From Eudorina sp. 2006-703-Eu-15 (taxonomy: Eukaryota; Chlorophyta; Chlorophyceae; Chlamydomonadales; Volvocaceae), in NCBI GenBank assembly GCA_003117195.1, contig BDSI01000171.1:124001-188000 (forward strand): a DNA stretch of 64,000 nt. Reading direction: 5' to 3'. This document shows positions 13,264-25,070 of the stretch, one piece after another (position 1 is the stretch's first letter; each line of letters opens with the position of its first letter). Below the pieces are notes generated by a model. That model was not told where the DNA came from, did not search any database, and saw only the letters and a list, made by a program, of their open reading frames with translations. The position numbers and the translations under genes are program-made.

Positions 13264-16200
13264 ATGTCACAGCCACCGGCAGCCACCACCGGAGTAAATT
13301 TTCATAAAGAAACGAACAAATGGAGAGCACGTGTAAAGTTTGGGTTCAAGGAGTATTATGGAAATCCTTGCCCGACCGCGGAGGAGGCCGCGCAGCAGTA
13401 CGACGCGTGAGTGACTCGCTGACGTTACTGGAAGGGAGGGGGGGCCGAGGGGGGCCGAGGAGCACATTGACCGGGAGCTAGGGGCTTGCGTCGTCTCCCA
13501 CCTCCTCCAGCTCAGAAGGTAGTCGCCCGGTGGTGGTCTACGGCGCTCCTCCACGTCAGCCAGCGCGTCGACGCCCCTCCCCTCTCCCCCCCCGGGCCCC
13601 AACCTTCTTCGGCGCTCTCGCCCCCATCGTCCTACTCCGACAGCATATCCCTCGACACTCCTCATGGACGCCGTCTCCCTAGAGGCTAGAGGATCCAACG
13701 GCGCCGCATAGACCCCACCAGCCCCACCCCGCGTGTCGTCCCGCCGCAGCATGGTGTACAAACGCGACGGCGATTCCGCGCGGCTCAACTTTGAGCTGAC
13801 GGCGGCAAGGCGTGGGGAGCTGGACGCCATGTCCTTTGAGGAGCTGATCGCTTCCTTTCGGAAGCAGGGCGAGCGCTTCTCGAGCGGCTCCTCCAAGTAC
13901 CGGGGAGTGTGCTGGAACAAGAGGAGACGCAAATGGTATGTACGTATTCGGGGCAGCAGCGATGGTAAACAGAAATTGCTGGGCTACTTCGCGGACGAGA
14001 TGGAGGCGGCCCTGGCGTACGATGCCGCCGCCCGCAAGCTCCACGGCGCGTGAGTCCCTTTCCGTTGAACGATTCCCACTTCATGCGTATCCGTTGCTGC
14101 GTACGTCCCCCTCCCTCACTATTCATCCACCACCTGTCAGTCAGTGGCTGCTGGCAGGCCCCCCACCCCCCGTCTCACTTGCCCCAAAGTCGCTGAAGCA
14201 CCCCCCCCCACACACACACACACACCCTCACAACCCCCCTCTGTGCACATCCCCTTCACGTCCCCAACGCTCCCGCGCTCATCGCACCCCCCCTGACCCT
14301 CACTGCGTGTGATGCTTGCATACGGTACCATTCCACAGAGCCGCCAAGCTGAATTTCCCGGAGGGGCCCCCCCGGGAGGCCGCCGTCGCCGCCGCTGCCG
14401 CCACCACGGACGCCGCCGGCACCGCGGGTGGGCTCCCTTCCGGGGAGCATGCGCGCGACTTCCCCCAACACACACACGCCCTGGGGACCAGCAGAGAAGA
14501 AACCCGCCCCGCCAGCGCCTCCGCCTCCGGTTCCGCCTCGGCACCCCGGCCGAGAGCTCCCCGGCGCAAGCGCACACAGGCCCAAGGCGCTGAAGGCGGC
14601 GCTGAGGACACAGCAACCGGCTCCGGAACCATGCCGCAACCGTGTCCCGACGCGGACGCATCCCGTCGCGCGCCGCCGCCGATCCCATCGCAGCCGCCGC
14701 CGCCGCCGCCGCCGCCGCCAACAGCGGAAGCTGCGGTCCCCACCCACGGGGTTGCTAACACGCCGTCGGCCTTCGGAGACGGAGGCGGCGCCGAAGCGGC
14801 CGCGGTGCCGAGTTTGGGGCCGGATGCGCCTCCCGCGGCAACGGCGCCCGGCGCCGCACCTCCGGCGCTACATCCGGTCAGTACCGAATTTGCTATGCAC
14901 GACGTCGTACAGAGTACGACAGTTGACCGCGGTGTGACCGGCGGGCTCATCCCGCCGGCGGCCGTTGGGGATGCAAATCGGGATTTGTACGGCGAAGAGT
15001 CCAGCGGCGGGTATTACGGGACTGATGGGGACACCGGCGAGGATTGGGACGATAGCGGCGATGAGGACGACGACCTGGACAGCTACACGGACGGTGAGGA
15101 GGCCGAGGAGGACATCGGGAGGGAGAGCGGCGACACCAAAGGGCAGATGGCGGGACTTCACGGCGCCGGCGCGGGCGGCGGCGAGTACGACGAGTACGAC
15201 GTGGGTGAGTGAGCCGTGACTGCAGCACGTTGCCTGCTGCTGGCTGCTCCCAACCAAACCCACCCCGACCCTTCCGTTGTCTGCTGTCCAGCCACGTCCT
15301 GGTACGGTATGCACATGTTCCGTACAACCTTCGTCCGCTACAACCTACTGCACCCCGGGACAGCGGGGAACCTCCAGGTCTTAGGTTAGACTAAGCCACA
15401 CTACCCCCGACATACCGTACACGCACGTACGGCAACCGCGATCGGGCAATCGTGTTGGCAGCCCCCCGAACCCCCTCGTCGCATGCGCTGCACCCCTCTT
15501 CCCCCTCTCTCCCCCCCATCCCCCCGTCAAAGGCCTCCTGTCCGGGTCTTCCTTCGAATACACCGATGACGACCAAATGGACTTCTACTATGAGCCGCTG
15601 TCTCGCCAGGCGGGGAGCATTCGGACGGTCCCCGCAGAACGTGAGTACGAGTGTACGACAAAGCGCCTGCGCTGAAGGAGGGCAGAGAGGGCGGGGGGAG
15701 AGCGAGAGGGGGGCCGGGAGAGGGGGTGAAGAGAAGCCGGGGGGGGGAGAAGAGAGGGGGGAGGAGAGGGGGAGAGATGGCGAAGAGAAAGGGGGGAAAG
15801 GGGAGAGAGAGAGGGGGCAGAAACCCAGAGACACTTTCCCGGCTGCCGTGCAGCGGGCGCACCCTCCTTCCCCCCGACATCGCAATCCTAACCCCCCGCA
15901 TCACAGCTGCAGTAGCACTGCCGTACTCCACGCTACCTAGTGCCAACGGGTGCCGCCCCGGTGGGCCCTTGACCGCTGACCCCGGTGGGCCCCACCAGCG
16001 ACCGGGGCGCGGTGGGGGCCCCTCCTTCCCCCTTTCCCACGGGCCAGTAGGACCCCTAACTCGTACCCTAGTGCACCCCCTACAACGCTTCCAGACGCCT
16101 TTGGAACTGTTCACCCCCCCCTAGTGGGTCGTCGGCTGCTGTCGAAGGTCCCCTAGAGATCGAGCGGACCAAGCGGCGGACACACGGCACAAACACACAC

Positions 16201-19200
16201 GGCACATACACACACGGCACATACACACACGGCACATACACACACGGCACATACACATACGGCACATACACACACGGCACATACACACACGGCACATACA
16301 CACACGGCACATACACACACGGCACATACACACAACACACACGGCACATACACACACGGCACATACACACACGGCACATACACACACGGCACATACACAC
16401 ACGGCACATACACACACGGCACATACACACACGCACATACACACACGGCACATACACACACGGCACATACACACACGGCACATACACACACGGCACATAC
16501 ACACACGGCACATACACACACGGCACATACACACACGGCACATACACACACGGCACATACACACACACGGCACATACACACACGGCACATACACACACAC
16601 GGCACATACACACACGGCACATACACACACGGCACATACACACACGGCACATACACACACGGCACATACACACACGGCACAAACACACACGGCACATACA
16701 CACACGGCACATACACATACGGCACATACACACACGGCACATACACACACGGCACAAACACACACGGCACATACACACACGCTGCCCTCTGGATCTTCCT
16801 CCTCCCGGCTGACCTGCCCGTGAATCTCAGTGCCGTACTCACACTCTCGAATGCCCATGGTGAGCTCCCCCCTGGCTCCCCCGACCTACCCTCCTGACCC
16901 GGGTGCTGGGGCTGCAGGTGCGGGTGCAGGCGGCCCAGCCGGTGTAACGGCCCCGGATGAGGCGGTTGGGGGGTCCGCCCGGGCTGCTGCCGGGAGCGGC
17001 GGGGAGGGGCGGGAGGATGTTGGGGGCGGTGCGCAGCGGCCCGGTGAGCAGGAGGGGATGGAGGCCGAAGCGGCGGCGGCGGAGGAGGACGATGAGGAGG
17101 GAGACGAGGGGGAGGACGAGGAGGGCGAGATCGACGAGATGGCCGCACGCCGAGCCCGTCACGAAGCCATACGGGTGGGTGCCAACTAACGCTTCCCGGC
17201 CTTCACAGCCCTCCCCAACGCCTCCCGCTGGGTTTGTGGATGGTCCTCAGGGGCTCCGGGCCGCGGCCGGGTGGTTGGTCGTTGATTGTTGGTCGTTGGT
17301 AACTTGTCTGGCCCTTCCCGTGATGACCTGCCCTCGGTTGGAGGCTTTGGGGAGGCGCGCCACGTGTGCCGCAGGCGGCCTATGCGCTGCATCACTGCCA
17401 TACATCGTACAATGTACGGCGCGAGGACGGCGACCGTACAGCTCGCTGTCGCCCATATAAATTTCCGCCTCCGTGTTGGGTTCGCCTGGGCTTGCCATCC
17501 ATTCAAGTGCCCGGGGTTACGCCCGCGGAACCGCCCCACCCCCCACCCACCCCCGTAACACGCCCAGATCCTAACCTCCCACCCCACTGCCCCCCACATA
17601 CCCGTACACATACCCGTACACATACCCGTACACACACAGGAGCTGGCCCGCACCCTGATGGGACCCGATGAGGCATTGATGCTCGAGGTAACATAAGGCC
17701 CGGGGGGTAAACGGCACCACAAATGTGAGATCTAGGTTATCCTTTCCCCAAACAATTGTACCGCAGCACCGTAGGGATGGCGCACATCAGCGGGCTCCGG
17801 AACCCACGAGCCAGGGAAGGGCCTGCGGGTCTGCTGTACGGCTGTACGGCTTCCGAATCCGTCCGAGAGCTCACCCCAATAATATAGTTTCTACAACATC
17901 CAGGGTACCATAACGTACGGCAGTCTGCTGACAGCCACTCGACGGACACCGCTCCCAGGACTGCTGCCGCATCCACGGTGGGGGGGATGGGGAGCGTCAC
18001 GACCTGCCGATGCGGGGCTGCAGGTGGTGGACTGGCGGTCGTAACCCCACATACAGCTGCCATGGACCGTACCACTTGTCGTACTCATATGCCGTGCGAT
18101 ATGTCGTATACCATCTCCACACGCGCGCTGGCAGGCGGAGCTTCTGGAGGCGGAGGGCGAAGACGAGTTCGACGACGAGTGGCGGGCGGCCGGGGGCATC
18201 CTGGCGGGCCAGGACCCGGACGTCGCAGCCGCCGCGCGCGCCGCCTTCGTCGCCACAGCTGGCGGCGGCGGCGGCGGCGGCGGCGCCGCTGCGGCCGCCG
18301 GCCCGAGTACCGCCACCGCCGGCGGCGGCGCCGCGCATGCTCCCGCCCGGGCCGCAGTGGCGGCGGCGGCGGCGCCGCCGCCACGCGGGGGTGCTGGGAC
18401 CGGCGGTCCCGCGGCTGGGACGCCGGCGGAGGCCACGAGGCGGGCGGCGGCGGCGGCTCCCGGTGACGTCAGCAGTCAGGGGCCCATGGACGCATTGATC
18501 GCCGAGTACCTGGGCCTTACGCTGAGCGGTGAGGGGCCTTATACGGCGCGGTACCAGTACGGTACCGTTCGCGAGGCTGCGGGGCCTTAGCGCCGTATTC
18601 GACCAAGGCTTCGCCCGCCCCTTGCAGCAGCCTTCCCTTCCCTCCAGGGTGGCTATCTTAAGATAAAAATATATATTCGGCCCAAAATTGTGGGAAATGT
18701 TAGATACTTTTCCTCCTTGGAAAAAGTACGAATAAGATACTTTGATGCCCCACTGGGAGCATGACTTCTCCCCGTTGACAGATACTCGGGCGGTCAGATA
18801 GTCAGACCATATCTCCCGCTCAGGGTGGGTGGTGGCTTTGATCTCTCCGTGTGAGGCCCAGGACCAGATATGTCATAGGTTAACGGTTCCGTAGTTGGTG
18901 GTCACACCCTGTCACACCCCTTCGTTTACCCGGGTGTACAGATCTCTGTAGATACTTGAAGGCGTTTCCAGCTGGGAATATCTCTCCATAGACAGATACT
19001 TTCAGCGTTTCTAAGCCGGGTATATCTCTCGCCGTAGATACTCCAAAAGATAAGATCGCCACCCTGCTTCCCTCCCTGGACGCATCGCGGCATCCGGGAC
19101 CGCTGGTCCCAATTCTGGCAGGACCCAGCTCCTGGAACGCCCTGCTGAGACCTCGCCACCGCACCTCCGCCTCACCCCATCCCCATCCCCACCCCCGTAC

Positions 19201-22200
19201 CGTTCGTCACCCAGCCCACCATAACCTCTCCCGGCCCCGCAACACCCCTCTCTCCCCCGCAACGCACCCCTCTACCCCCTGCCCCTCTCTCCCGAATGCT
19301 CTGTGCTCCTCGGCGATATGTATCCTCGGGTGGGCCCCCCCACCCCCTCCAGATGAGGACCGGAGTGAGCTGCTCCGAAACCTGCCCCGGACAGCCGCGA
19401 CGGCTGCAGCCGCCGCTAGCCCAGCCGCCGCTGCCGCCGCCGCCGCCGGGCCCAGTGGGAGCTCCGGCCCGGGAGCTGCGGCCGTGGACCCCAACATACG
19501 GCTGAAGGAGGGCAACTGGCAGGACTGGTGGGTTGGTTGGTTGATTGGTGGGTGGGTTGGTGGATGCAGGGCGGGTGGGAATCCTGGGGCGGGGAAGGTA
19601 CTGCCCCCCCTGCATGCACTGGAGAGCCGCGGTGTGACTCAGCCCGTACGGAAGCTGGCTGAAGGCCGAAGTTAATAACAATCGACCCCCCCGGGGGACG
19701 CGGCGGGGAGGGGCATGCCAGCTCAGCCCTCCTCAGCCCTCCTCAGCCCTCCTCAGTCCGCGGGGGCCGAGGGCCGAGGGCTGTCCCTCTGCCGGGTTAC
19801 GGGGTCGCTGCAGCGACGAGTTGGGAGGTGAGAAGTATCAGCTGTAGGGGGGGAAGCAGCCCTACCCTTCCCCTCCCGAGCAAGGGCGCAACCGTTTCTC
19901 CCCCTCCCTGCTCCCTCCCGCCCTCCCCCCTACCAAATTCCTATATCCCTCCCTCCCTCCCTGCCCCCCTCCCTCCCTCCCTCCCCTCCCCCCTCACGCG
20001 AGGACAGGTGGGACCCCCAGGAGGGCCCCGGCGTCACCCACTCCATCTGGTACGACGCTCCCGAGGAGGACGTGCTGTGGGACAAGACCCTGACCCCGCA
20101 GCTGAGGCAGCAGGTGGGGCGGTATGGGTCTGACGGATATGCGGTGATTGACATGAGGCAGCAGGTGGGGCACGTGCACATGCATCCCTTCAACACACCT
20201 TCCGCCACCCGATAAGCACCCCCTGCCCCCCGCACTCGCCCCCCTGCCCGGCCCCGCCCGCAGAATGCCGTACTGCTGGACCAGCTGCAGCGGGTGATGC
20301 GGGGGGAGCAGCTGCCCCCCGGGGAACTGCGGGTGGGTGCCGCCGCATACACATGCTTACACACACACAGGCATACAGACACACGGATGCGTGACATCAC
20401 ACAGTCTCACATGTGTTTGTGGGTTTTGTTCATAACGCACCCGAACCACCCAGATGCGATGCATTATACGGCACTTAAAGTGCGTGTGGGAGGGAGGAGA
20501 GGGACGGAGCCGTCCGGCTGCGGAGAGACTGGACGTGCGTGTGTGGGGACTAGGGGCGGGTGGGGGCCTCGGTGCGGGTGGGGGCTCACGGGTCGTGGGG
20601 GTGGGGAACACGACTGCGGAATAAATCCAATTAATTCCCCCGACGGCTCGGATTATCCAACCGTCGCGCTTCACGTCTAGGGTCATCATGTCCTGCCGTA
20701 CACGGAAACCAACCGTGCACACCACCCTGCCGTACTTTGCCACTCCCCTGCAGGACGTCCGGGCTCGGACCGCTGCTGCCGCTGCCGCCGCCGCATCGGC
20801 GGCGGCGGCGGACGCCGGCGGTTCCGGAGCGGGACCCAGCTCCGCGGGCCCTGGCAGCGCTGCCGCGGGAGGCGCGCGACCCACGGGTCAGTGGCGGGCC
20901 GCCGCCGCGCCGCCATCCGGAGCCGCCTCCGCCGGCGGCGCCGCGGTCCCCTTCGCGGCGACCCGCCGGAGGTACTACCCGACCGCCGCCTGGCCCCTGC
21001 AGCCGGCCGCCCCTGCCGGGCTGTGGGCCGGCCCCCCTCCGGACTTCCTCCACTTCCTCGCGTCCGGGGAGATGGTGGGTGCAACGGCCGCTGTGTCACT
21101 GGCGCTGTGTCACTGGCGCCGTTTGAACGGCAGCGATGAGCCCACTGTGGCGGTGGGGCGACCCAGGGACCCGGGCCTGGCCCGCGGCACGGGTTGAAGG
21201 GCAGCCGTGTGGTTAATGAGAAGCCCACCCAGAACCGCCCAGGCCTGGATACTTACCAAAACCTGCAACTAACTTACCATTTGACAACATGACAAGACAA
21301 ACATGACAAGACAAACAAGACGACCGCGCCACCACCACGGGCGGAGGGCGCATGGCAAACACGGGCGTGGCACGGCCGTGTGTGTTTGCACGCGCGCGCC
21401 GGCACGGGTATGCGTGGTATGTGGGGAAGTGAGCGGCTCCACCGCGCCACGTGTGTGTACGGCACTATGGTGCGGGAGTGTGGGAATGGGAGGGGTGGGA
21501 AGGGTGGATTGGGACAGTGAGCGCCCTACCTCCAAAATCCAAACACTCATATCGCGACTCAGCGAGTTACCACCACTACCACCACCGCACCACCGCACCA
21601 CCTCTGCCTGCCGTCTTCAGTGTAACCTCCACACCGCTCCACCATGCCGTACCTGTCCGGTCAACGCATCGCCCGTATTGCCGTACATGACAGGCGGCCG
21701 CAGCTGACGTCCTCCCGCACGCCGAGCAGCTCCTGACGGCCGCCGGCGTCGACGCCGCCACGGCCGCCGCCGCGGCGGCGGGCGACGTCAGCGCCCTTCC
21801 GCCGCCGCCGCCGCCGCCGCCGCCACCCCAAGCATCCCAGCCCCCGACGGCGCCGCCGCCACTGGGCCCGGGATCCGTGAATCCGTACGGATATCCGATC
21901 TCGTCGTACAACGCGAACGAGATCCTGCAGCGCGCGGCGATTGAGACGGCTCGTCTGGAGGGCCGGCAGCCGCCGGCGGCGCCGACCCGGTACACATTCA
22001 TGGACAACCGGACCGGCCCACGGGTCGGTCCCGGTATGCGGTCGCTCCCCCTGGGGGTGCCGCCGCCCTGGCTGTCCGCACCCAAGGAGCAACACAAGGT
22101 GGCGTTCTGGAGGGTGTTTGGGGGCTGATTAACTGATCATGGTGTAGTGGGGGGGAGGGGCACGTGGCATTAATGCTGCTGGGATGGGGCTCGGGCCTGG

Positions 22201-25070
22201 TGTACGGCCTTATGTTTGTGCGCCGTTTGTACCGTAGACAATTGACCCGCGCTGCCACCCCCCCCAAACCCCCTTTACCTCCTACCCCCAACCCCTTGTC
22301 GACTGCCGCTCAGATGTCTTCCCCCCCGCCCTGCAGTGCTTGCCTCCCTCCGCACCACCTCCTTGCCCCCTCTCCCCCTCCGCACCACCCCCCTCCCCCC
22401 CCTCTCCCCTCCTCAGGTCAATCGGTACTGTACGGAGGAGCTGCAGCTGCGAGTCGAGGGGCTGCAGCAGCGGGACCCGGGTCTAAAGATGCGGATGGGG
22501 ATGCCGGTGGGGACGGGGCGGGCGCGGGAGCAGCAGGAACGGGGGCAGGAACGGGGGCAGGAGCAGGAGCAGGAGCGGGAGCGGGAGCGGGAGGAGCAGG
22601 CCGTTGGGGGAACGGTTTATATGAGATCGGTGGGCATTACGAACTGAGGTCGGGCGGGGGGATGTTTTGGGAGCAGGACCGTGACGTCATGACGTCGTGA
22701 CGTCGTGGGGTTGAGGTGAGGTGGGGATGTGAGCTGAGTGGGCAGGATGGCTCGCAGGCCGGCCTTTCCCGACCCGATGTCCCAGGCCCCCAATCCCGGG
22801 ACACCCCCCCCAACCCCGCCCCCCCCTCAACCCCCGCCCCCCCCCAACCCCGCCCCCCCCAACCCCCGCCCCCCCCCAACCCCGCCCCCCCCAACCCCGC
22901 CCCCCCCAACCCCCGCCCCCCCCAACCCCGCCCCCCCAACCCCGTCCCCCCAACCCCGGTCCTCCCCCACCCCCGCCCCCCTCAGGAGTGCCTGGGTCCG
23001 GAGGCTCAGCTGGCTGCGGGCACCCTCCACCCCCGGGACCTGCCCCTCTCCGATTCGGACTCGGACTGCGATGAGCAGGGCAGGTATGCGCGTGTGTATG
23101 CGCGTGTGTATGCGCGTGTGTATGCGCGTGTGAGAGTGTAAGAGAGTGTGTGTGGGGGGGAGAGGGGGAAGTCGTGCGGGGGACATGGGCCGCCGCGGCT
23201 GACCCATGGGTCTGTGCCGTGGCCAGGGGACCCACCACGGCCCCGACCTCCGTGTCATGAGGCGCGCGTCTGGACGTGTACTGCATGGACCCATGGGTCC
23301 CGATCTCATTACAACATCTCTGCTGGACAACAAGACCGGGCCGGGTGCCTGCGCGCGTCCTTGTCCAGCCGCGGCAACTGACCTTGTTTAAGGCGACTGA
23401 GGCCGTCACCTCAGGCCGGGCGGCCTCGTGCAGCTCCCTGCTGTGTCTGTCAGCAGGCCCCCTCCAGGCCCCCTCCAGGCCCCCTCCAGGCCCCCTCCAG
23501 GCCCCCTCCAGGCCCCCTCCAGGCCCCCTCCAGGCCCCCTCCAGGCCCCCTCCAGGGACCATTCCCTGGCAGCCCACGACGATCCCTTTTGGCGGCTCGC
23601 TTACGCCCGTCCGTCCGCTCGGCAAAGACCCGTTCGGTGATGCCCGTGTCCCCCTGATTCTGGTTCCCATATTCCGCTGGTACCCTAGCCCCACATCCCC
23701 TCATGCCCGGTGCTGGCCGCCGGACCCCCCTACCACACACATACACACACCCGGGTTGCATATCTCAACACACCCGCACCCGCCCCGCAGGCCCCTGCCT
23801 CCCGGTGCCCCGCACTCCGACATGGAGTGGCGGGCCGAGGGCCCCGGCCACGTGCCCGCCTACAGGTACGGCAGGGCGGCGCTTGGGAGGGTACGGCAGG
23901 TTGATAATCTGTGTGTGCGTGTGTGTACGACAGCGTCGGAGCATCTCCGGCTGAGCGCTGGCGGGTGCCGGCGCCGCCGATGGTAGAAGGAGCGGTTGCA
24001 GCGGTTGAAGTACTGCAATCCGCGCTACTGCAATCCGCGCTACTGCAATCCGCGCTACTGCAATCCGCGCTACTGCAATCCGCGCTACTGCAATCCGCGC
24101 TACTGCAATCCGCGCTACTGCAATCCGCGCTACTGCAATCCGCGCTACTGCAATCCGCGCTCTCGCAGGACGGTACCCCCCGGGTCCACCTCCATTCCCC
24201 CCAAACCCGGCGCAGGCGTGTGCTCCCCCCCGAGCCGCCCCTGCCTCCCCCGACCCTGACCTGGGAGGAGGCGGTCAGGGAGGCCGCCGTCCGACTGGGA
24301 CGAGCAGTCCCGGAGCCACTCCCGCCGCCGCCGCCGCTGCAGCAGCCGCCGCCGCCGCCGCCCGACCTGACGGCCGCCGCCGCGGCGGCGATCGCGGCCG
24401 CCGCCGCCGCACTGGCGCGCGATCCCCAGCCCGTACCACACTTCAGCGAGCAGCAGCTGGACTGGGAGCTGGCGTACGACAGCCGTACGGACCGGCTGCC
24501 CCGTGTACGGCGCGTCGCTCCTGACGAGGTGGGTGGTCCACGGCCACGGATGGTTCCAGTTGTGTAGGACCTCCTTGCCTGGGGAGGGGGCACCTGAAGA
24601 GGGGGAGGGGGAGGGGAGGGGACACGGAACGGCGGAAGAGGTTAAAGAGGGCTTCCTCCGTCGTATAATGTGTCTTGGGACGAAATATTCGTACATCTGT
24701 ACGGAGCGGATTACGGCACTGTAGCCGCTGTTGCCTCACTCGCCCGGCAACGATACCTGGCCTCTAGGGTTTCAAGCCCCCGCTGCTGCCGGGTAGGTAG
24801 GTAGGTGGCGGCTCTCGGGGCGGTGCCCGCCCGCCCGCCCGCCCACCCTCCCGCCTTGTCCTGGGCTAGGGACGTCAGGACCTGACCCGGCGGCGGGACT
24901 TCCAGTAACTCCCACCCAATCACCTCCTTCACACATACACACACACACACACCTCTCCTCGCCCCGTGCTCCGGCTGCCATCCTCCCCACCACCCTGGTA
25001 GGTGGACCTGGCAGAGATGGCCTTCCGGCTGCAGCAGCGCAGCCGCCCGGGTGCCGTACTGCAACTGTAG
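13264..25070 (+). CDS. AP2-domain protein with long low-complexity acidic tail
   Basis: Exons: 13264-13406, 13750-14049, 14339-15204, 15533-15640, 16918-17174, 17640-17687, 18135-18528, 19353-19527, 20008-20113, 20264-20332, 20754-21074, 21694-22098, 22417-22506, 22986-23083, 23791-23865, 24216-24528, 25002-25070. They total 3837 nt, all phases agree, giving 1278 aa. AP2 domain 2 is complete (about 97-155: KYRGVCWNKRRRKW, then LGYFADEMEAALAYDAAA and LNFP). AP2 domain 1 (about 10-62: GVNFHKETNKWRARV, then EEAAQQYDA and RLNF) lacks the usual YRG opening, so an upstream exon may exist. Residues about 370-435 are Asp/Glu-rich. Exons 8-17 encode conserved-looking islands (for example NIRLKEGNWQDWWDPQEG, NPYGYPISSYNANEILQ) separated by poly-Ala, Gly and Pro; I do not recognise them. 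AP2 pairs bind DNA, so a nuclear regulator is likely. Two neighbouring genes fused by my model is the main alternative. Confidence 0.72.
16178..16784. repeat. 15-bp minisatellite (CGGCACATACACACA)n
   Basis: About 40 tandem copies with scattered small variants, in intron 4 (15641-16917) of the AP2 gene. Because the unit is 15 bp, several frames stay open and yield spurious Cys/Val/Tyr/Met/Arg-rich open frames of up to 331 codons on the - strand. These are not considered genes. Confidence 0.95.
17600..17638. repeat. Short 12-bp tandem repeat (CATACCCGTACA)
   Basis: Three to four copies directly precede the acceptor of AP2 exon 6 and form its pyrimidine/A-C tract. Confidence 0.7.
18650..19060. 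repeat. AT-richer intron segment with ~45-bp imperfect repeats
   Basis: Within AP2 intron 7. Units contain GTAGATACTT, then GCGTTTC, then GGGNATATCTCTC. At least two units lie between about 18945 and 19045, with weaker copies upstream. The base composition is unlike the surrounding DNA, suggesting an inserted element. Confidence 0.5.
21201..21240 (+). repeat. Dispersed repeat, TTAATGAGAAGCCCACCC copy 1
   Basis: The core is preceded by GTGTGG and followed by AGAACCGCCC. Related copies lie at 27141-27166, 33505-33540 and 49081-49104 (reverse). This copy is in AP2 intron 11. Confidence 0.6.
22795..22985. repeat. C-rich tract (CCCCGCCCCCCCCAA)n
   Basis: Nearly pure C with regular AA interruptions, forming the pyrimidine tract before AP2 exon 14 at 22986. 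It is expected to be hard to sequence and assemble. Confidence 0.8.
23084..23133. repeat. 12-bp tandem repeat (TATGCGCGTGTG)
   Basis: Four copies start exactly at the donor of AP2 exon 14, so the first GTATGC also serves as the splice donor. Confidence 0.7.
23455..23556. repeat. 12-bp minisatellite (GGCCCCCTCCAG)n
   Basis: About nine near-perfect copies in AP2 intron 14. The unit is a multiple of three, so an open frame of repeated Pro/Gly/Leu or Ala/Pro/Ser runs across it by chance. Confidence 0.9.
24011..24160. repeat. 15-bp minisatellite (TACTGCAATCCGCGC)10
   Basis: Ten essentially perfect copies (150 bp) in AP2 intron 15, ending shortly before exon 16 at 24216. The homogeneity suggests recent expansion. 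Confidence 0.95.

Noticed and set aside
15860..16110. Extra AP2 exon between exons 4 and 5
   Set aside because: A frame exists after the acceptor near 15906, but no donor restores phase to exon 5, and 15640 joins 16918 directly in frame.
16080..17148. Open frames of 232-331 codons on the - strand, Cys/Val/Tyr/Met/Arg-rich
   Set aside because: They are translations of a 15-bp minisatellite whose unit length keeps frames open, inside an intron of the AP2 gene on the other strand.
22687..23694. 335-codon - strand open frame rich in Gly
   Set aside because: It is the shadow of C-rich and GGCCCCCTCCAG repeats and runs antisense to AP2 exon 14.
24000..24165. CRISPR-like array of ten regular repeats
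   Set aside because: There are no spacers between units; it is a plain tandem repeat in a eukaryotic intron.
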